Positions 44,752 through 53,709 are shown, numbered from the stretch's first letter. The stretch: DNA of 64,000 nt from Sphingobacteriales bacterium (GCA_900299255.1 OMJB01000064.1:1-64000), one strand, 5' to 3'. A program made the numbers and translations. Notes: generated by a model not told the origin, from the sequence alone.

Positions 44752-46420
44752 TTACCTGCTGCCGGGATGAGGATATGGCCTTCAGGAAATAAATGCCGTC
44801 CGGCAGGTTCTCAACCGGTAATGTAAATAAAGGATTGTAACCTTTGAACAGGAATGTTGTCATAGTGGTAATACTTTTGCCGGTTACATCCAGCAAACGG
44901 AATTCAACATCGCTGTTGGTATCGGGATAGGCGGAGATGCGTAAGTCGCCATGAAACGGATTTGGAATAACAGCAACCCAGCTACCTGGAAGATACGGGG
45001 GCGGTGTATTGGATACATTCAGCAGTTGCTCTGTGCAGTTGAAGTTAGGTACGCCATACCCTATGTGATTGGTTGGTGCGCTATAATGACTTGCGCAGCG
45101 GATAATAGCCTGCCTGATCTGGTAAGGAGTAGCATATGGGTTAGCCTGCCATAAACAAGCAGCCCAGCCTGCCATCTGTGGAGTAGAAAGGGAAGTGCCA
45201 TCCTGATAACCCAGACCTCCGCCAATAGTAAAGACAGCGGCAAAGTGTCCCAGTCCGCAAACATCCGGTTTGATCTGCCCTGCAGCATTAGGCCCATATC
45301 CGCTTGTGCCCCATGCCGATCCAGCGGCATCAACTGAACCCACTGTAAGCGCGCTGTCGGCATCGCCAGGAGTAAGGATCATGTTCCAGCCGTTGCCACC
45401 CTCATTGCCGGCTGAAGCAACAAACAGCATGCCCTTTTTGGTGGCGGCGTTTGCGCCACGCGAGCATATAGTGGTTTTGCCGTCCAGGTCAGTTGCGAAA
45501 TTCAGATCGAGCGAATGGTCGGTGAAAGTATTGTAACCCAACGAAGATGTGACGATATCAGCACCAATACTGTCGGCGCGTTCGGTTGCCAGTTCGAGGT
45601 TGTACAGTTCAATAGGCTGCTCAGAAGCGCCATCTTCTGTGACATACAATGCGTATGACGCAAGGGGGGCAGAGCCTATATAATTATTGGGCGGATTATT
45701 GGGTATGTAACCCGCAATTGTTGACAGCACTGTAGCGCCGTGCGTATCGAAACTAAAAATAGTGTTATCGTTATACACAAAGTCGTGTGTGTCGAGAATT
45801 CTTCCGGAATTGCGGAGGCTGTCGAAGCCAGTGTGCAGGTCTGCGCCTGTAAAGCCGGCATCAATAACCGCTATCAGCTTACCGGTACCTTTGAAGCCAT
45901 TATTGTGCAGATAGTTGCCGTTTACAATCTGCGTCTGATCCCAAGTCCAGCCATAGTAGGATGCGTCTGTTGTTGTTTTTTTTGCCGGCTTGAACGTAGG
46001 TACTGCGCTGCCTGTTGTATTGGATGCTTTGTGATGCAGGAAAGTAGCGTAAACGCCCACCAGTTTTGTGCTGCTGATAAATGACTTGCCGGATAAGGCG
46101 TGTATAAAAGAGGTGTCTGATACGAGGATGATACAAAAATTAAACCAGCGGGATGATCCGTGAAAGATACCTCCGGTCAGTGCCAACGTACTGTCGATGT
46201 ATTTATTTACTACAGGAAGATCTGTGCTATCTACAGGAATGCCCTGTGCTGTGCGGCGGGCAATGGCCCTTGCAGACAGATATGAAGATGGTGAAGAAAG
46301 ACTGTAGGGTGTATTATTCTTATCGGTGAATGAAACAACGTATGCAAATTGCTGTGCCAACGATTTTTCACAACAAAAAATCAACAACACCAACCAAGTC
46401 AGAATGACTTTTCTGCACAT
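44732..46420 (-). CDS. Subtilisin-like (S8) serine protease with T9SS sorting domain
   Basis: About 562 aa from ATG 46420 (MCRKVILTWLVLLIFCCEKSLAQ). An upstream in-frame start at 46489 would overlap the preceding gene and is rejected. The catalytic triad is visible: Asp 187 in AVIDAGF, His 227 in DTHGATV and Ser 410 in DGTSLSTPQMAG, with the oxyanion Asn in SAGNEGG (339). The N-terminal region before the catalytic domain looks like a propeptide. A C-terminal sorting domain (VIPNPFHGDLRIS; LPDGIYFLKAIS) directs it to the T9SS. It lies 4 bp after a lipoprotein gene in the same operon. Confidence 0.92.
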   Translation of the reverse strand: MCRKVILTWLVLLIFCCEKSLAQQFAYVVSFTDKNNTPYSLSSPSSYLSARAIARRTAQGIPVDSTDLPVVNKYIDSTLALTGGIFHGSSRWFNFCIILVSDTSFIHALSGKSFISSTKLVGVYATFLHHKASNTTGSAVPTFKPAKKTTTDASYYGWTWDQTQIVNGNYLHNNGFKGTGKLIAVIDAGFTGADLHTGFDSLRNSGRILDTHDFVYNDNTIFSFDTHGATVLSTIAGYIPNNPPNNYIGSAPLASYALYVTEDGASEQPIELYNLELATERADSIGADIVTSSLGYNTFTDHSLDLNFATDLDGKTTICSRGANAATKKGMLFVASAGNEGGNGWNMILTPGDADSALTVGSVDAAGSAWGTSGYGPNAAGQIKPDVCGLGHFAAVFTIGGGLGYQDGTSLSTPQMAGWAACLWQANPYATPYQIRQAIIRCASHYSAPTNHIGYGVPNFNCTEQLLNVSNTPPPYLPGSWVAVIPNPFHGDLRISAYPDTNSDVEFRLLDVTGKSITTMTTFLFKGYNPLFTLPVENLPDGIYFLKAISSSRQQVIRMVKQ

Positions 46421-46424
46421 AAAA

Positions 46425-47159
46425 TCAATTATGGTCCAGCGCCCGCATGATAACGGTATATCCGGTCCTGTTCTGGGTGGTATCAGCACCGCCCCAGCTA
46501 TAGTGCGTCCACTCTTTGTAAATCATACCCACGTTCCAAGCATACACTTCTTTGGCGTATGTTCTGTGGCCATAAACAGTAGAGTCAACGTTCTGGTAAT
46601 TGAAGTTCTCATCATTTTCCAGCACAGTAACTGTGTTGTCGAATGATACGAATCCATTGAAGTAAGGCTGATGGTATTTCTGATATACATAATTCCAGCC
46701 ACTGAGGTAGCTGAATAATGAATCCTGCACTTGCGCATACTGATTGCCCTGCCAAGTAGTACCTTCTGTAATAGGGAAAGTAAGTTTTACATACTGGGTG
46801 CCATCCTGAGTATACAGCAGATTTGACGTAGTTGGGGTAATTAGAATTACGCGGCTCGGAACCCAGTCGGCACCTTCGTACGGACGGTAATACACGTCCA
46901 TGATGTAGGAAACCCTTTTTTTCTTATCCGTAAAGGTATCAGTTACAGCATATTTCAGCTGGCACCTGGTCTCAGTTTTTGTGCCTTCGGCGGAATTGTA
47001 ATATATAGAATCTACAGCATAGGTGATGTACCTCCCGAATTGCAGCGGAAAATAATTACGGGTAGGGTCTGTAAGCGGATTTGTAGCTTTTTTACAAGAA
47101 AAAAACGCAAAGCCCAATGCAGCTACCAATAAAAAACCATTAAAAATCTTCCTTATCAT
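46425..47159 (-). CDS. Hypothetical lipoprotein (244 aa)
   Basis: The lipoprotein signal MIRKIFNGFLLVAALGFAFFSC has the lipobox FFSC. The mature region is beta-rich and aromatic (NYFPLQFGRYITYAVDSIYYN; WQGNQYAQVQDSLFSYLSG; VYAWNVGMIYKEWTHYSWGG). The last of these is reminiscent of a repeated pattern in Bacteroidota surface lipoproteins in which a G(Y/R)(Y)ITY.VDSI motif follows the anchor. No function is known. It is the first gene of a two-gene unit with the subtilisin-like protease, which suggests a related surface role. Confidence 0.78.
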   Translation of the reverse strand: MIRKIFNGFLLVAALGFAFFSCKKATNPLTDPTRNYFPLQFGRYITYAVDSIYYNSAEGTKTETRCQLKYAVTDTFTDKKKRVSYIMDVYYRPYEGADWVPSRVILITPTTSNLLYTQDGTQYVKLTFPITEGTTWQGNQYAQVQDSLFSYLSGWNYVYQKYHQPYFNGFVSFDNTVTVLENDENFNYQNVDSTVYGHRTYAKEVYAWNVGMIYKEWTHYSWGGADTTQNRTGYTVIMRALDHN

Positions 47160-47183
47160 AAGATTCTGAATTCCGTTTATTCA

Positions 47184-47191
47184 CAAATATA
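47184..47191 (-). promoter_or_regulatory. -7 element (TATATTTG) for the lipoprotein-protease unit
   Basis: Minus-strand TATATTTG is an exact TAnnTTTG match, 24 bases before the lipoprotein ATG. Confidence 0.45.
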
Positions 47192-47241
47192 ATTAAAGAA
47201 ACGAAAATAGCTAAAAAATAGTTGGTGAAGCGTCGGTGATA

Positions 47242-48339
47242 TTAATTTATTTCTTTTTGTATGATGCCGCCAGCCACTACATCGTCTCCCTCATATATCA
47301 CTGCCGACTGTCCGGGAGCGATGCTACTTACAGAATGGTTGAAGCTAACGTGCAGTCCGCCGGCAACATTTGTTAGAACACTTTCTGTGCCGGGATCGCG
47401 GTAGCGAATTTTAGTAACGGCTTCCATACCATCCGGGATGGTTTCGTACTTAACCATGTTTAGGCCTTTCACCAGCATTTCATTTTTCTGGAGCTCGTGT
47501 GCTTCACCAATTACAACGGTGTTGCTTTCGGGCAGTATGTTGGTTACAAATATGGGTTTGCCCATAGCAATATCCAGACCCTTGCGCTGGCCTATGGTGT
47601 AGAAAGGATACCCCTGGTGTTTGCCAACCACGGTGCCATCAGACAAAACAAAATTGCCGCCCTTAACACGTTCTTCGAGGCCGGCTACATTTCTTTTCAG
47701 AAAGCCGCGGTAGTCATTATCGGGCACAAAGCAAATTTCATAGCTTTCGGCTTTCTTTGAAAGTTCTTTATAGCCCATATCCCAGGCTAACTGCCTGACT
47801 TCTGTTTTCAGCATGTCGCCCAGCGGGTAAATGCTGCGTGAAAGGCAATCCTGTCCCAGGCCCCATAGCACATAGCTCTGATCTTTGGTGAGGTCTTTGG
47901 CTCTTGAAAGCACAAAGCGGCTGTTTTCTTCACGCACCTTTACGTAGTGTCCTGTTGCTATGAAATCGCAGTTAAGCGCATCGGCTCTCTTGAGCAGTGC
48001 AGCCCATTTGATATGGGTGTTGCACAGCACACATGGGTTGGGTGTGCGTCCGGCAATATATTCTTCAACAAAATTGTTAATAACGTGGTCGCCGAACTCA
48101 TCACGTATGTCCAGCACATAGTGGGGGAACCCATGCTCTACTGCTGCTGCGCGGGCGTCGTTAAACGAATCGAGGTTGCAGCAGCCTGTCTCTTTTTTTC
48201 CACCACCGGCTGAGGCATAGTCCCATGTTTTCATGGTGATACCCACCACCTCGTATCCCTGATCGTGGAGCATCAAAGCACTGACGGTACTATCTATACC
48301 GCCGCTCATAGCCACCAAAACCTTTCCTTTCCTGCTCAT
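47242..48339 (-). CDS. mnmA: tRNA-specific 2-thiouridylase MnmA
   Basis: 365 aa. It thiolates the wobble uridine of Lys, Glu and Gln tRNAs. The ATP-pyrophosphatase P-loop is SGGIDSTVSAL (about 14-24). The catalytic Cys pair is in NPCVLCN (about 101-107, the catalytic residue being the second Cys of the family motif) and the persulfide-bearing Cys in SYEICFVPDNDYRGFL (about 205). Central and C-terminal beta domains follow (GKHQGYPFYTIGQRKGL; PGQSAVIYEGDDVVAGG). Own -7 element 11 bases upstream. Confidence 0.96.
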   Translation of the reverse strand: MSRKGKVLVAMSGGIDSTVSALMLHDQGYEVVGITMKTWDYASAGGGKKETGCCNLDSFNDARAAAVEHGFPHYVLDIRDEFGDHVINNFVEEYIAGRTPNPCVLCNTHIKWAALLKRADALNCDFIATGHYVKVREENSRFVLSRAKDLTKDQSYVLWGLGQDCLSRSIYPLGDMLKTEVRQLAWDMGYKELSKKAESYEICFVPDNDYRGFLKRNVAGLEERVKGGNFVLSDGTVVGKHQGYPFYTIGQRKGLDIAMGKPIFVTNILPESNTVVIGEAHELQKNEMLVKGLNMVKYETIPDGMEAVTKIRYRDPGTESVLTNVAGGLHVSFNHSVSSIAPGQSAVIYEGDDVVAGGIIQKEIN

Positions 48340-48350
48340 AATAAGATGTG

Positions 48351-48358
48351 CAAAGTTA
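48351..48358 (-). promoter_or_regulatory. -7 element (TAACTTTG) for mnmA
   Basis: Minus-strand TAACTTTG is an exact TAnnTTTG match, 11 bases before the mnmA ATG. Confidence 0.45.
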
Positions 48359-48444
48359 TGAATATTGCCGCTAAGGCACGTCTATACGGGTAACTGAATA
48401 GCAATACGGGAATAGAGGCAATTGATGAATAAGGGTTAAGTGGC

Positions 48445-49698
48445 TTAATTCAGCCATTTTTCAGCACGGATGCGGTCCATTATGGTGCTGGTGGCACCGG
48501 TATTTTGCTGCATAAAAGTGCGGATGGACCGGTTGAGTTCTTTGCGGGAATTGTTGTCGTTTATGAGCCGGTCCAATACAGATATTGCTTCGGTGGCATC
48601 ATTTACCGGGAAAGCAAAACCCTGCTGCACCAGCCGTTTTGCTTCGACAAATTTATGATATACCGGCCCCATTATTACCGGCAGACCAAAGACAGCAGGC
48701 TCCAGGGTGTTGTGAATTCCGCCTTTTTGAAATCCGCCACCGATGAAAGCGATATCTCCGTATGCAAATAAGCGGGAAAGCATACCGATGTTGTCAATGA
48801 TGAGAATTCTTTTGCCGTTGGCGTTGGAACCTCCCAATAATTCAGAGTATAGTACAGGCTGGTTATCAAAAAGCTGTCTGATCTTACGGATATGAGCGTC
48901 ATCTATCTCGTGCGGTGCAATTACCAGTTTCCAGTCATCCGGAAGGGAGGAGAGGCAATCTCTGAGTATGGCTTCATCGCCGGGCCAAGTGCTGCCGGCA
49001 ATGAGCAGTTTGCTGTTGTCTTTAAATGCGTCTATGAAAGGGATAGGCTTTACATCTGAGGCTATGGCAGTTACCCGGTCGAAACGGGTATCGCCGGAAA
49101 TGACAACATTCTTGTCGATGCCTATGGATTGCAGCATTTGCCTGGAAATTTCGTCCTGCAAAAAAAAGTAGCTGAAGCTGTGCAGCATTTTGCGGAACAG
49201 GCCTCCATACCACTTGAAAAAAGGCTGTCCCTGCCTGAATGCGCCTGAAACCAGAATGACCGGTATCTGCTTTGCATTCAGGTGGGAGAGGTAATGGTAC
49301 CAGAATTCGTACTTTATAAATACGGCCAGAACAGGTTCTGTAAGCGCTATGAACTCCTGAGCATTGCGGTGAGTATCGTGCGGCAGATAAAAAATATAAT
49401 CCGGCAGGTTGTTTTTTTTGCATGCTTCGTAGCCAGATGGCGAAAAAAAAGTTGCCACTGTTTTATATGTCGGGTACTGGTTTTTCAGTGCTTCAATTAC
49501 CGGTCGGGCCTGTTCAAACTCGCCCAGCGAGGAACAATGTATCCATATTCTGCGTTCGCCTTTTTGCAGTGTGTTACCTATATGCTGCTGCCAGTTCTTT
49601 CTGCCATCGATCCAGCGTTTTGCCTTTTCATTGAACAATGAAAATATCCGGATAACCAGATGGTACAGCGCCAGAAGAAAGTTATAGAAGAACAGCAT
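48445..49698 (-). CDS. waaA: 3-deoxy-D-manno-octulosonic acid transferase (WaaA/KdtA)
   Basis: 417 aa. It attaches Kdo to lipid A precursor at the inner-membrane cytoplasmic face. An N-terminal hydrophobic anchor (FFYNFLLALYHLVIRIFSLF) is followed by the acceptor domain: IWIHCSSLGEFEQARPVIEAL, in which Glu of GEF is the family's catalytic base, then FFSPSGYE and LPHDTHRNAQEF. The donor domain has LIAGSTWPGDEAIL, FIGGGFQKGGIHNTLEPAVFGLPVIMGP. This is a normal family layout. It follows the DarA-like gene by 61 bp on the same strand and may share its transcript. Confidence 0.94.
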   Translation of the reverse strand: MLFFYNFLLALYHLVIRIFSLFNEKAKRWIDGRKNWQQHIGNTLQKGERRIWIHCSSLGEFEQARPVIEALKNQYPTYKTVATFFSPSGYEACKKNNLPDYIFYLPHDTHRNAQEFIALTEPVLAVFIKYEFWYHYLSHLNAKQIPVILVSGAFRQGQPFFKWYGGLFRKMLHSFSYFFLQDEISRQMLQSIGIDKNVVISGDTRFDRVTAIASDVKPIPFIDAFKDNSKLLIAGSTWPGDEAILRDCLSSLPDDWKLVIAPHEIDDAHIRKIRQLFDNQPVLYSELLGGSNANGKRILIIDNIGMLSRLFAYGDIAFIGGGFQKGGIHNTLEPAVFGLPVIMGPVYHKFVEAKRLVQQGFAFPVNDATEAISVLDRLINDNNSRKELNRSIRTFMQQNTGATSTIMDRIRAEKWLN

Positions 49699-49759
49699 AC
49701 TGATTGCCCGGTAATTGTTTGAATTTCGAAAGTGGTTGGGTAGTTGGTTTATACACTTC

Positions 49760-50686
49760 TTATATCCTGTTTTTTTCGAACTGAACCTGCTTGAAATATT
49801 CTACATCCTGCAGCAAGGATTTTCGTTTGATGAACTGTTTGATTTTTGCGGTTAGCGCAGAAATGGGAGACAGTATAAAAATGCCCACGAGCAGCAGATT
49901 CTTGAACAGCAGCACTCTGCCGGCTCTTTCAGGTGCGCCAGGTCCTCCTTTTTCACGGATAAATTTAGCCCAGTACCGGAAGTTCTTTATGCCTCTCTGC
50001 TCCAGTATTACAAGACCCGGTCTTAACTGCACCGCCTGCTGATTCAGCAGGTCTGTCTGCAGGCTGCCCAAGGAATTCTCAGACAGGTGCTTGAATATAA
50101 TATGCCCAAACCGGCTGGCGGCGGCAATATCAGCATCCTGAACACCTGCTGCAGGCAGCAGGCCAGAAGCTTCTTTCTGACCCTTGAACGACCAACGGAT
50201 AACTGTGAGCAGCGAAATGAGATTGGGGCTGCTGTCTGTAAGTACAATGTTGCCAACCAGATTTGCCTTCGCAGCAGAGAGGTATTCTTTAACCTTCTCC
50301 TGTGCATGCAGCCACATGTTGCGGCAGCCAACAACGGTAACCACATTTTTGTTGTTGAGCAGCCCTGCGAATTCGCTTTGCAGCAACGCAGTTGTGGGCT
50401 GGGAAGGATTGAGGAACCACGGCTGATAGCCCAGAATCACGAGGTCGTAGTTTTTTTCTTTGACGGACGAGTTCAAAGGTTTTATGGCGCAGGGGAGCTG
50501 CACGACAGTTTCCGGCATTGTGTCGAAAAAATGGAGTGCATTCCATGGGAAAGGGAATGGTTTTACCGGCTCAACAGGACAGAAGTCTATCTCAGCTTTA
50601 TCAGCTAGAGGAGAAAGGATGCTGTCGAGAATCTGACGTAACTGCCCGGTTTGTGTATAGTAAACTACCAGTATTTTTGGTTTCAT
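49760..50686 (-). CDS. DarA-like dialkylresorcinol condensing/cyclising enzyme (flavodoxin-like fold)
   Basis: 308 aa. The N-terminus KILVVYYTQTGQLRQILDSIL looks like a flavodoxin-type phosphate-binding loop, and NYDLVILGYQPWFLNPSQPTTALLQ and VVTVVGCRNMWLHAQEKVKEYL continue that fold. The C-terminal part has a hydrophobic stretch (FKNLLLVGIFILSPISALTAKI) that may attach it to the membrane. This matches the protein named DarA in dialkylresorcinol/flexirubin clusters, as I remember the family; there it acts with a KAS III (DarB) to join two acyl chains into a resorcinol. Two KAS III genes lie directly upstream, 11 bp away, which supports the call. Confidence 0.65.
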   Translation of the reverse strand: MKPKILVVYYTQTGQLRQILDSILSPLADKAEIDFCPVEPVKPFPFPWNALHFFDTMPETVVQLPCAIKPLNSSVKEKNYDLVILGYQPWFLNPSQPTTALLQSEFAGLLNNKNVVTVVGCRNMWLHAQEKVKEYLSAAKANLVGNIVLTDSSPNLISLLTVIRWSFKGQKEASGLLPAAGVQDADIAAASRFGHIIFKHLSENSLGSLQTDLLNQQAVQLRPGLVILEQRGIKNFRYWAKFIREKGGPGAPERAGRVLLFKNLLLVGIFILSPISALTAKIKQFIKRKSLLQDVEYFKQVQFEKNRI

Positions 50687-50697
50687 TGATGTGTTGG

Positions 50698-51831
50698 TTA
50701 AACTACTGTGAGGTACATATAGCCATATGTGAATCGGGCGCTTTCAGGAACCATGACCAGAATACGATCACCCTGCCTGAGCCTGCCACTGTTGAATAAT
50801 TCGTGGAGCATAGCATATGCCGATGCGCTGCCTATATTGCCCACTTTAGTGAGGTTATAAAACCATTTTTCAGGTGGCAGATCGAGTCCGATCTTCTTAA
50901 GCCAGGTGATCATTTCATTTTTAAAATATTCGCTGGAAAGGTGCGGCAGAAAATAGTCTATCTTATCTTCAGAAATACCGTGTTTGTCCATCAGTTCACG
51001 CAGGTATTCGCCGCCTTTTGCAATAATGTTTCCGCCCAGCAGTTTTGTATCCTGCTTGAAAGAAAATACACTTTTTTCTGTCCAGTCCTGCACGCTGAGT
51101 TCGTTCCAGCCGGTGAGCGTGGCATCTGCGTTTTTTACGGCACCTGCATACATGCTGGTTTCCAGTTCGTTGGCATACGAGCGGATATCAATCCATTCTA
51201 TTTTGAGTGAAATGCCGGTTTCGTTCGGTTTGCTTTGCAGCAGGGCAGCACCTGCACCATCGCAGAGCATGAACCGCAGGAAATCTTTTTCAAAGGCGAT
51301 GATCGGTTCGGCCTGTAGGCGCTCCAGATTTTCCGCTTCGGTTTGAAAACGTGATGCGCGCATCCAAGTGGATACTTTTTCAGATTTGCAGCAGGCTGCA
51401 ACTCCGGCATTGTCGGTACCTACAGCCATGAAGCCGTATTTCAATGCCTGAATTCCGGTGCAGCAGGCGCCGGTAGAGGTGACAATCTCAACATTTTTTT
51501 TGCCCATGAGGCCATGCACCATAGAGGCATGAGAAGGCAACAACTGCTCAGGCGATGATGTGGAAAGCGACAGCAAATCGAGCTGGTCAACAGGCAACTG
51601 CTCATCAAAGAGACTATTAATGGCAGTAACAGCCAGCTGCGCACTTGAGTGCGTGCTCTTGCCATTGCGAAAGGCGTAGTAACGCGTTTTTATACCATTG
51701 TTTCTGAGCACAGCCATCTGTGCTTTAGAAGTACGGTCACTAACGCGGCCCAGAATTCCTTCCATTTCTTCGTTCGACACAGGGTCGTTCGGCAGAAAAA
51801 CGGATAGTCTGGTTATAAATACTGGCCTCAT
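50698..51831 (-). CDS. KAS III (FabH/DarB-like) ketosynthase, copy 2
   Basis: 377 aa if started at the second ATG (51831), which matches its paralogue exactly in length; ATG 51834 is also possible. Thiolase-fold ketosynthase. The active-site Cys is in STGACCTGIQALKYG (Cys pair near 123-124), the His in FLPHLSSEYF (about 297) and the Asn in VGNIGSASAYAM (about 332), so the Cys-His-Asn triad of KAS III enzymes is complete. It would join acyl-thioesters. An 11-bp gap to the DarA-like gene and a 146-bp gap from copy 1 suggest an operon or two coupled units. A perfect inverted repeat lies just upstream (51841-51860). Confidence 0.85.
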   Translation of the reverse strand: MRPVFITRLSVFLPNDPVSNEEMEGILGRVSDRTSKAQMAVLRNNGIKTRYYAFRNGKSTHSSAQLAVTAINSLFDEQLPVDQLDLLSLSTSSPEQLLPSHASMVHGLMGKKNVEIVTSTGACCTGIQALKYGFMAVGTDNAGVAACCKSEKVSTWMRASRFQTEAENLERLQAEPIIAFEKDFLRFMLCDGAGAALLQSKPNETGISLKIEWIDIRSYANELETSMYAGAVKNADATLTGWNELSVQDWTEKSVFSFKQDTKLLGGNIIAKGGEYLRELMDKHGISEDKIDYFLPHLSSEYFKNEMITWLKKIGLDLPPEKWFYNLTKVGNIGSASAYAMLHELFNSGRLRQGDRILVMVPESARFTYGYMYLTVV

Positions 51832-51840
51832 CAATTAAAT

Positions 51841-51860
51841 TTAGTGTAAAAATACACTAA
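51841..51860. promoter_or_regulatory. Perfect 8-bp inverted repeat upstream of KAS III copy 2
   Basis: Arms TTAGTGTA and TACACTAA face each other across AAAA, ending 10 bp before the start codon region. The spacer and size suit a dimeric repressor site. It includes TATTTTTA on the minus strand, close to a -7 box, so a bound protein would block transcription. Confidence 0.45.
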
Positions 51861-51977
51861 CTGAAGCTAATGCTATAACATAAGACGGCAGTCTGCGTTA
51901 AGAAACAGTGAAATGCAATTCCGGTGCGGTTAATTAAATCCGGTGTATGTACTTTGATTATGCAGCCGATTGTATGA

Positions 51978-53111
51978 CTAAACAACTGTCAGATACAGGT
52001 AGGCATAGGTGAAACGAGCGCTCTCAGGTATCATTACGAGAATTTTCTCGCCTTTTTTCAGCCTGCCGCTGTTTAACAGTTCCTCCATCATAATATATGC
52101 TGATGCACTGCCTACATTGCCTACAGCAGGCAGGTTGTAAAACCACTTCTCATAAGGCATTTCCAGGCCTATTGACGCCATAGTGGCATACATTTCTTTT
52201 TTGAAGAACTCGCTGGACATATGCGGTAGGAAGTAATCAACCTGATCGGCAGTAAGGCCGTTGGTTTTCATGAGCTTGCTCAGGAACTCGCCTCCTTTTT
52301 TGATGATGTTCTCCGCCAGCAATTTCGTATCCTGTTTCAGGGAGAATACGCTTTCGTTTGCCCAGCGGGCCACTTCCATATCATTCCAGCCTGTAAGCGA
52401 TGCATCGGGGTTCTTAACGGCACCTGAATACATGCAGGTTTCCAGTTCGTTGGCGTAAGAACTGATCTCCAGCCATTCAATCTTCAGCGATATACTGTCT
52501 GCATTAGGCGTACCCTGCATCAGCGCTGCGCCTGCGCCATCGCTGAGCATCCAGCGGAGGAAATCTTTTTCAAAAGCTATGTATGGATTCTTGTCTATTT
52601 CCTGCCAACTGTCTGCTTCCGACTGAAAGCGGGATGCCATGAGCCAGGTAGACATACGCTCAGAACCGCAGCTGGCGGCCACTTCAGTGAGGCCGGCACC
52701 CACAGACATATAGGCGTATTTTAAAGCCTGAATACTGCTGCAGCAGGAACCTGCAACACTGACAATTTCTATGTTTTTTGCGCCCAGTTCGCCATGTACC
52801 ATAGATGCATGAGATGGCAGCAGTTGTTCGGGTGAAGTAGTGCCGGCAGCCAGCAATTCGAGTTTTTCCAGTGGCAGTTTTTCATCAAACAGCATGCCAA
52901 CGGCTTTAGCAGCCAGTTGGGTATTGGTATGGGTAAACTGCCCGTCTTTTATGGCGTAGTACCTTGTTTTGATACCGTTATTGTTCAGCACAATTCGCCT
53001 TGCCCTGGAGGGTTTCCCGTTAATCATACCCAGAACCCCTTCCATCTGATCGTTAGAAACAGGTTCGTTTGGCAAAAATTTTGAAAGCCTGGTTATATAT
53101 ACTGACCGCAC
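51978..53111 (-). CDS. KAS III (FabH/DarB-like) ketosynthase, copy 1
   Basis: I start this at GTG 53111 (VRSVYITRLSKFLPNEPVSN), which gives 377 aa and aligns residue for residue with copy 2. The longer TTG frame to 53141 runs through a -7 element. The triad is again complete: Cys in VAGSCCSSIQALKYA, His in FLPHMSSEFF and Asn in AVGNVGSASAYIM. The residue after the active-site Cys pair differs (SS here, TG in copy 2), so substrate or partner roles may have split. The pair are clear tandem duplicates with long identical blocks (LLPSHASMVHG, AFEKDFLR, SYANELET). Confidence 0.83.
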   Translation of the reverse strand: MRSVYITRLSKFLPNEPVSNDQMEGVLGMINGKPSRARRIVLNNNGIKTRYYAIKDGQFTHTNTQLAAKAVGMLFDEKLPLEKLELLAAGTTSPEQLLPSHASMVHGELGAKNIEIVSVAGSCCSSIQALKYAYMSVGAGLTEVAASCGSERMSTWLMASRFQSEADSWQEIDKNPYIAFEKDFLRWMLSDGAGAALMQGTPNADSISLKIEWLEISSYANELETCMYSGAVKNPDASLTGWNDMEVARWANESVFSLKQDTKLLAENIIKKGGEFLSKLMKTNGLTADQVDYFLPHMSSEFFKKEMYATMASIGLEMPYEKWFYNLPAVGNVGSASAYIMMEELLNSGRLKKGEKILVMIPESARFTYAYLYLTVV

Positions 53112-53130
53112 TAATGTTATTTTGGGAGTG

Positions 53131-53138
53131 CAAAAGTA
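53131..53138 (-). promoter_or_regulatory. -7 element (TACTTTTG) for KAS III copy 1
   Basis: Minus-strand TACTTTTG matches TAnnTTTG exactly, 19 bases before the GTG at 53111. It marks the probable promoter of the ketosynthase/DarA/WaaA unit. Confidence 0.5.
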
Positions 53139-53270
53139 CAATAATTTGGGTTTATTCTAGCTTTGTATAGATGCCATTATTGAAATCAGTGCATACTCCT
53201 CTGTTCCTATCAAAATATTCTGTAATTAATGTATACATATCGTAATAAAATAAAAATTTCGTCGTTTTTA

Positions 53271-53324
53271 ACTAAAAAATTAGTTTTAAAACTAAATACT
53301 TAGTAATTTTACTAAATAATTAGT
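53271..53324 (+). promoter_or_regulatory. Three BlaI-type operator dyads at 20-bp period
   Basis: Three 14-bp palindromes of the form ACTAA-N4-TTAGT lie at 53271-53284, 53291-53304 and 53311-53324, each starting exactly 20 bp after the last. They end 13 bp before the ATG of a BlaI-family repressor. BlaI/MecI proteins bind short dyads as dimers and repress their own operon, so this is almost certainly their operator. Confidence 0.75.
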
Positions 53325-53337
53325 TTACGCAGGATTT

Positions 53338-53709
53338 ATGAAGACACAATTTAAACCGCTTACTAAGGCAGAAGAAGAGATAATGCAGGTGCTATGGAGG
53401 CTGGATAAGGCTTTTGTAAAAGATATAGTTGATGATATGCCGGAGCCAAAGCCGCACTACAACACGGTTAGCACCATCATTAAAATACTGGGCGACAAAG
53501 GATTTGTGGCGTACGAGTCGTTCGGTAAATCGAACCGGTACTATGCGCTGGTGAAAAAGGATGATTACACCAGGCGATCTATGAAGCAATTTGTGAAGGG
53601 CTACTTTGAGGGGTCTTATACCAATATGCTTTCGTTTTTTGCCAAAGAAAAGAACATCAGTATCGAAGAACTTGAAAGCATTTTGAAGGAAATGAAGAGT
53701 AATAAATAG
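53338..53709 (+). CDS. BlaI/MecI/CopY-family transcriptional repressor
   Basis: 123 aa. The N-terminal winged helix (KPLTKAEEEIMQVLWRLDKAFVKDIVDDM, then HYNTVSTIIKILGDKGFVAYESFGKSNRYYALV) is typical of the family, followed by a dimerisation region (SMKQFVKGYFEGSYTNMLSFFAKEKNISIEELESIL). Such repressors are cleaved by, or released through, a partner M56 sensor protease, and that gene follows 24 bp downstream. The three dyads upstream are its likely binding sites. Confidence 0.93.
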   Translation: MKTQFKPLTKAEEEIMQVLWRLDKAFVKDIVDDMPEPKPHYNTVSTIIKILGDKGFVAYESFGKSNRYYALVKKDDYTRRSMKQFVKGYFEGSYTNMLSFFAKEKNISIEELESILKEMKSNK

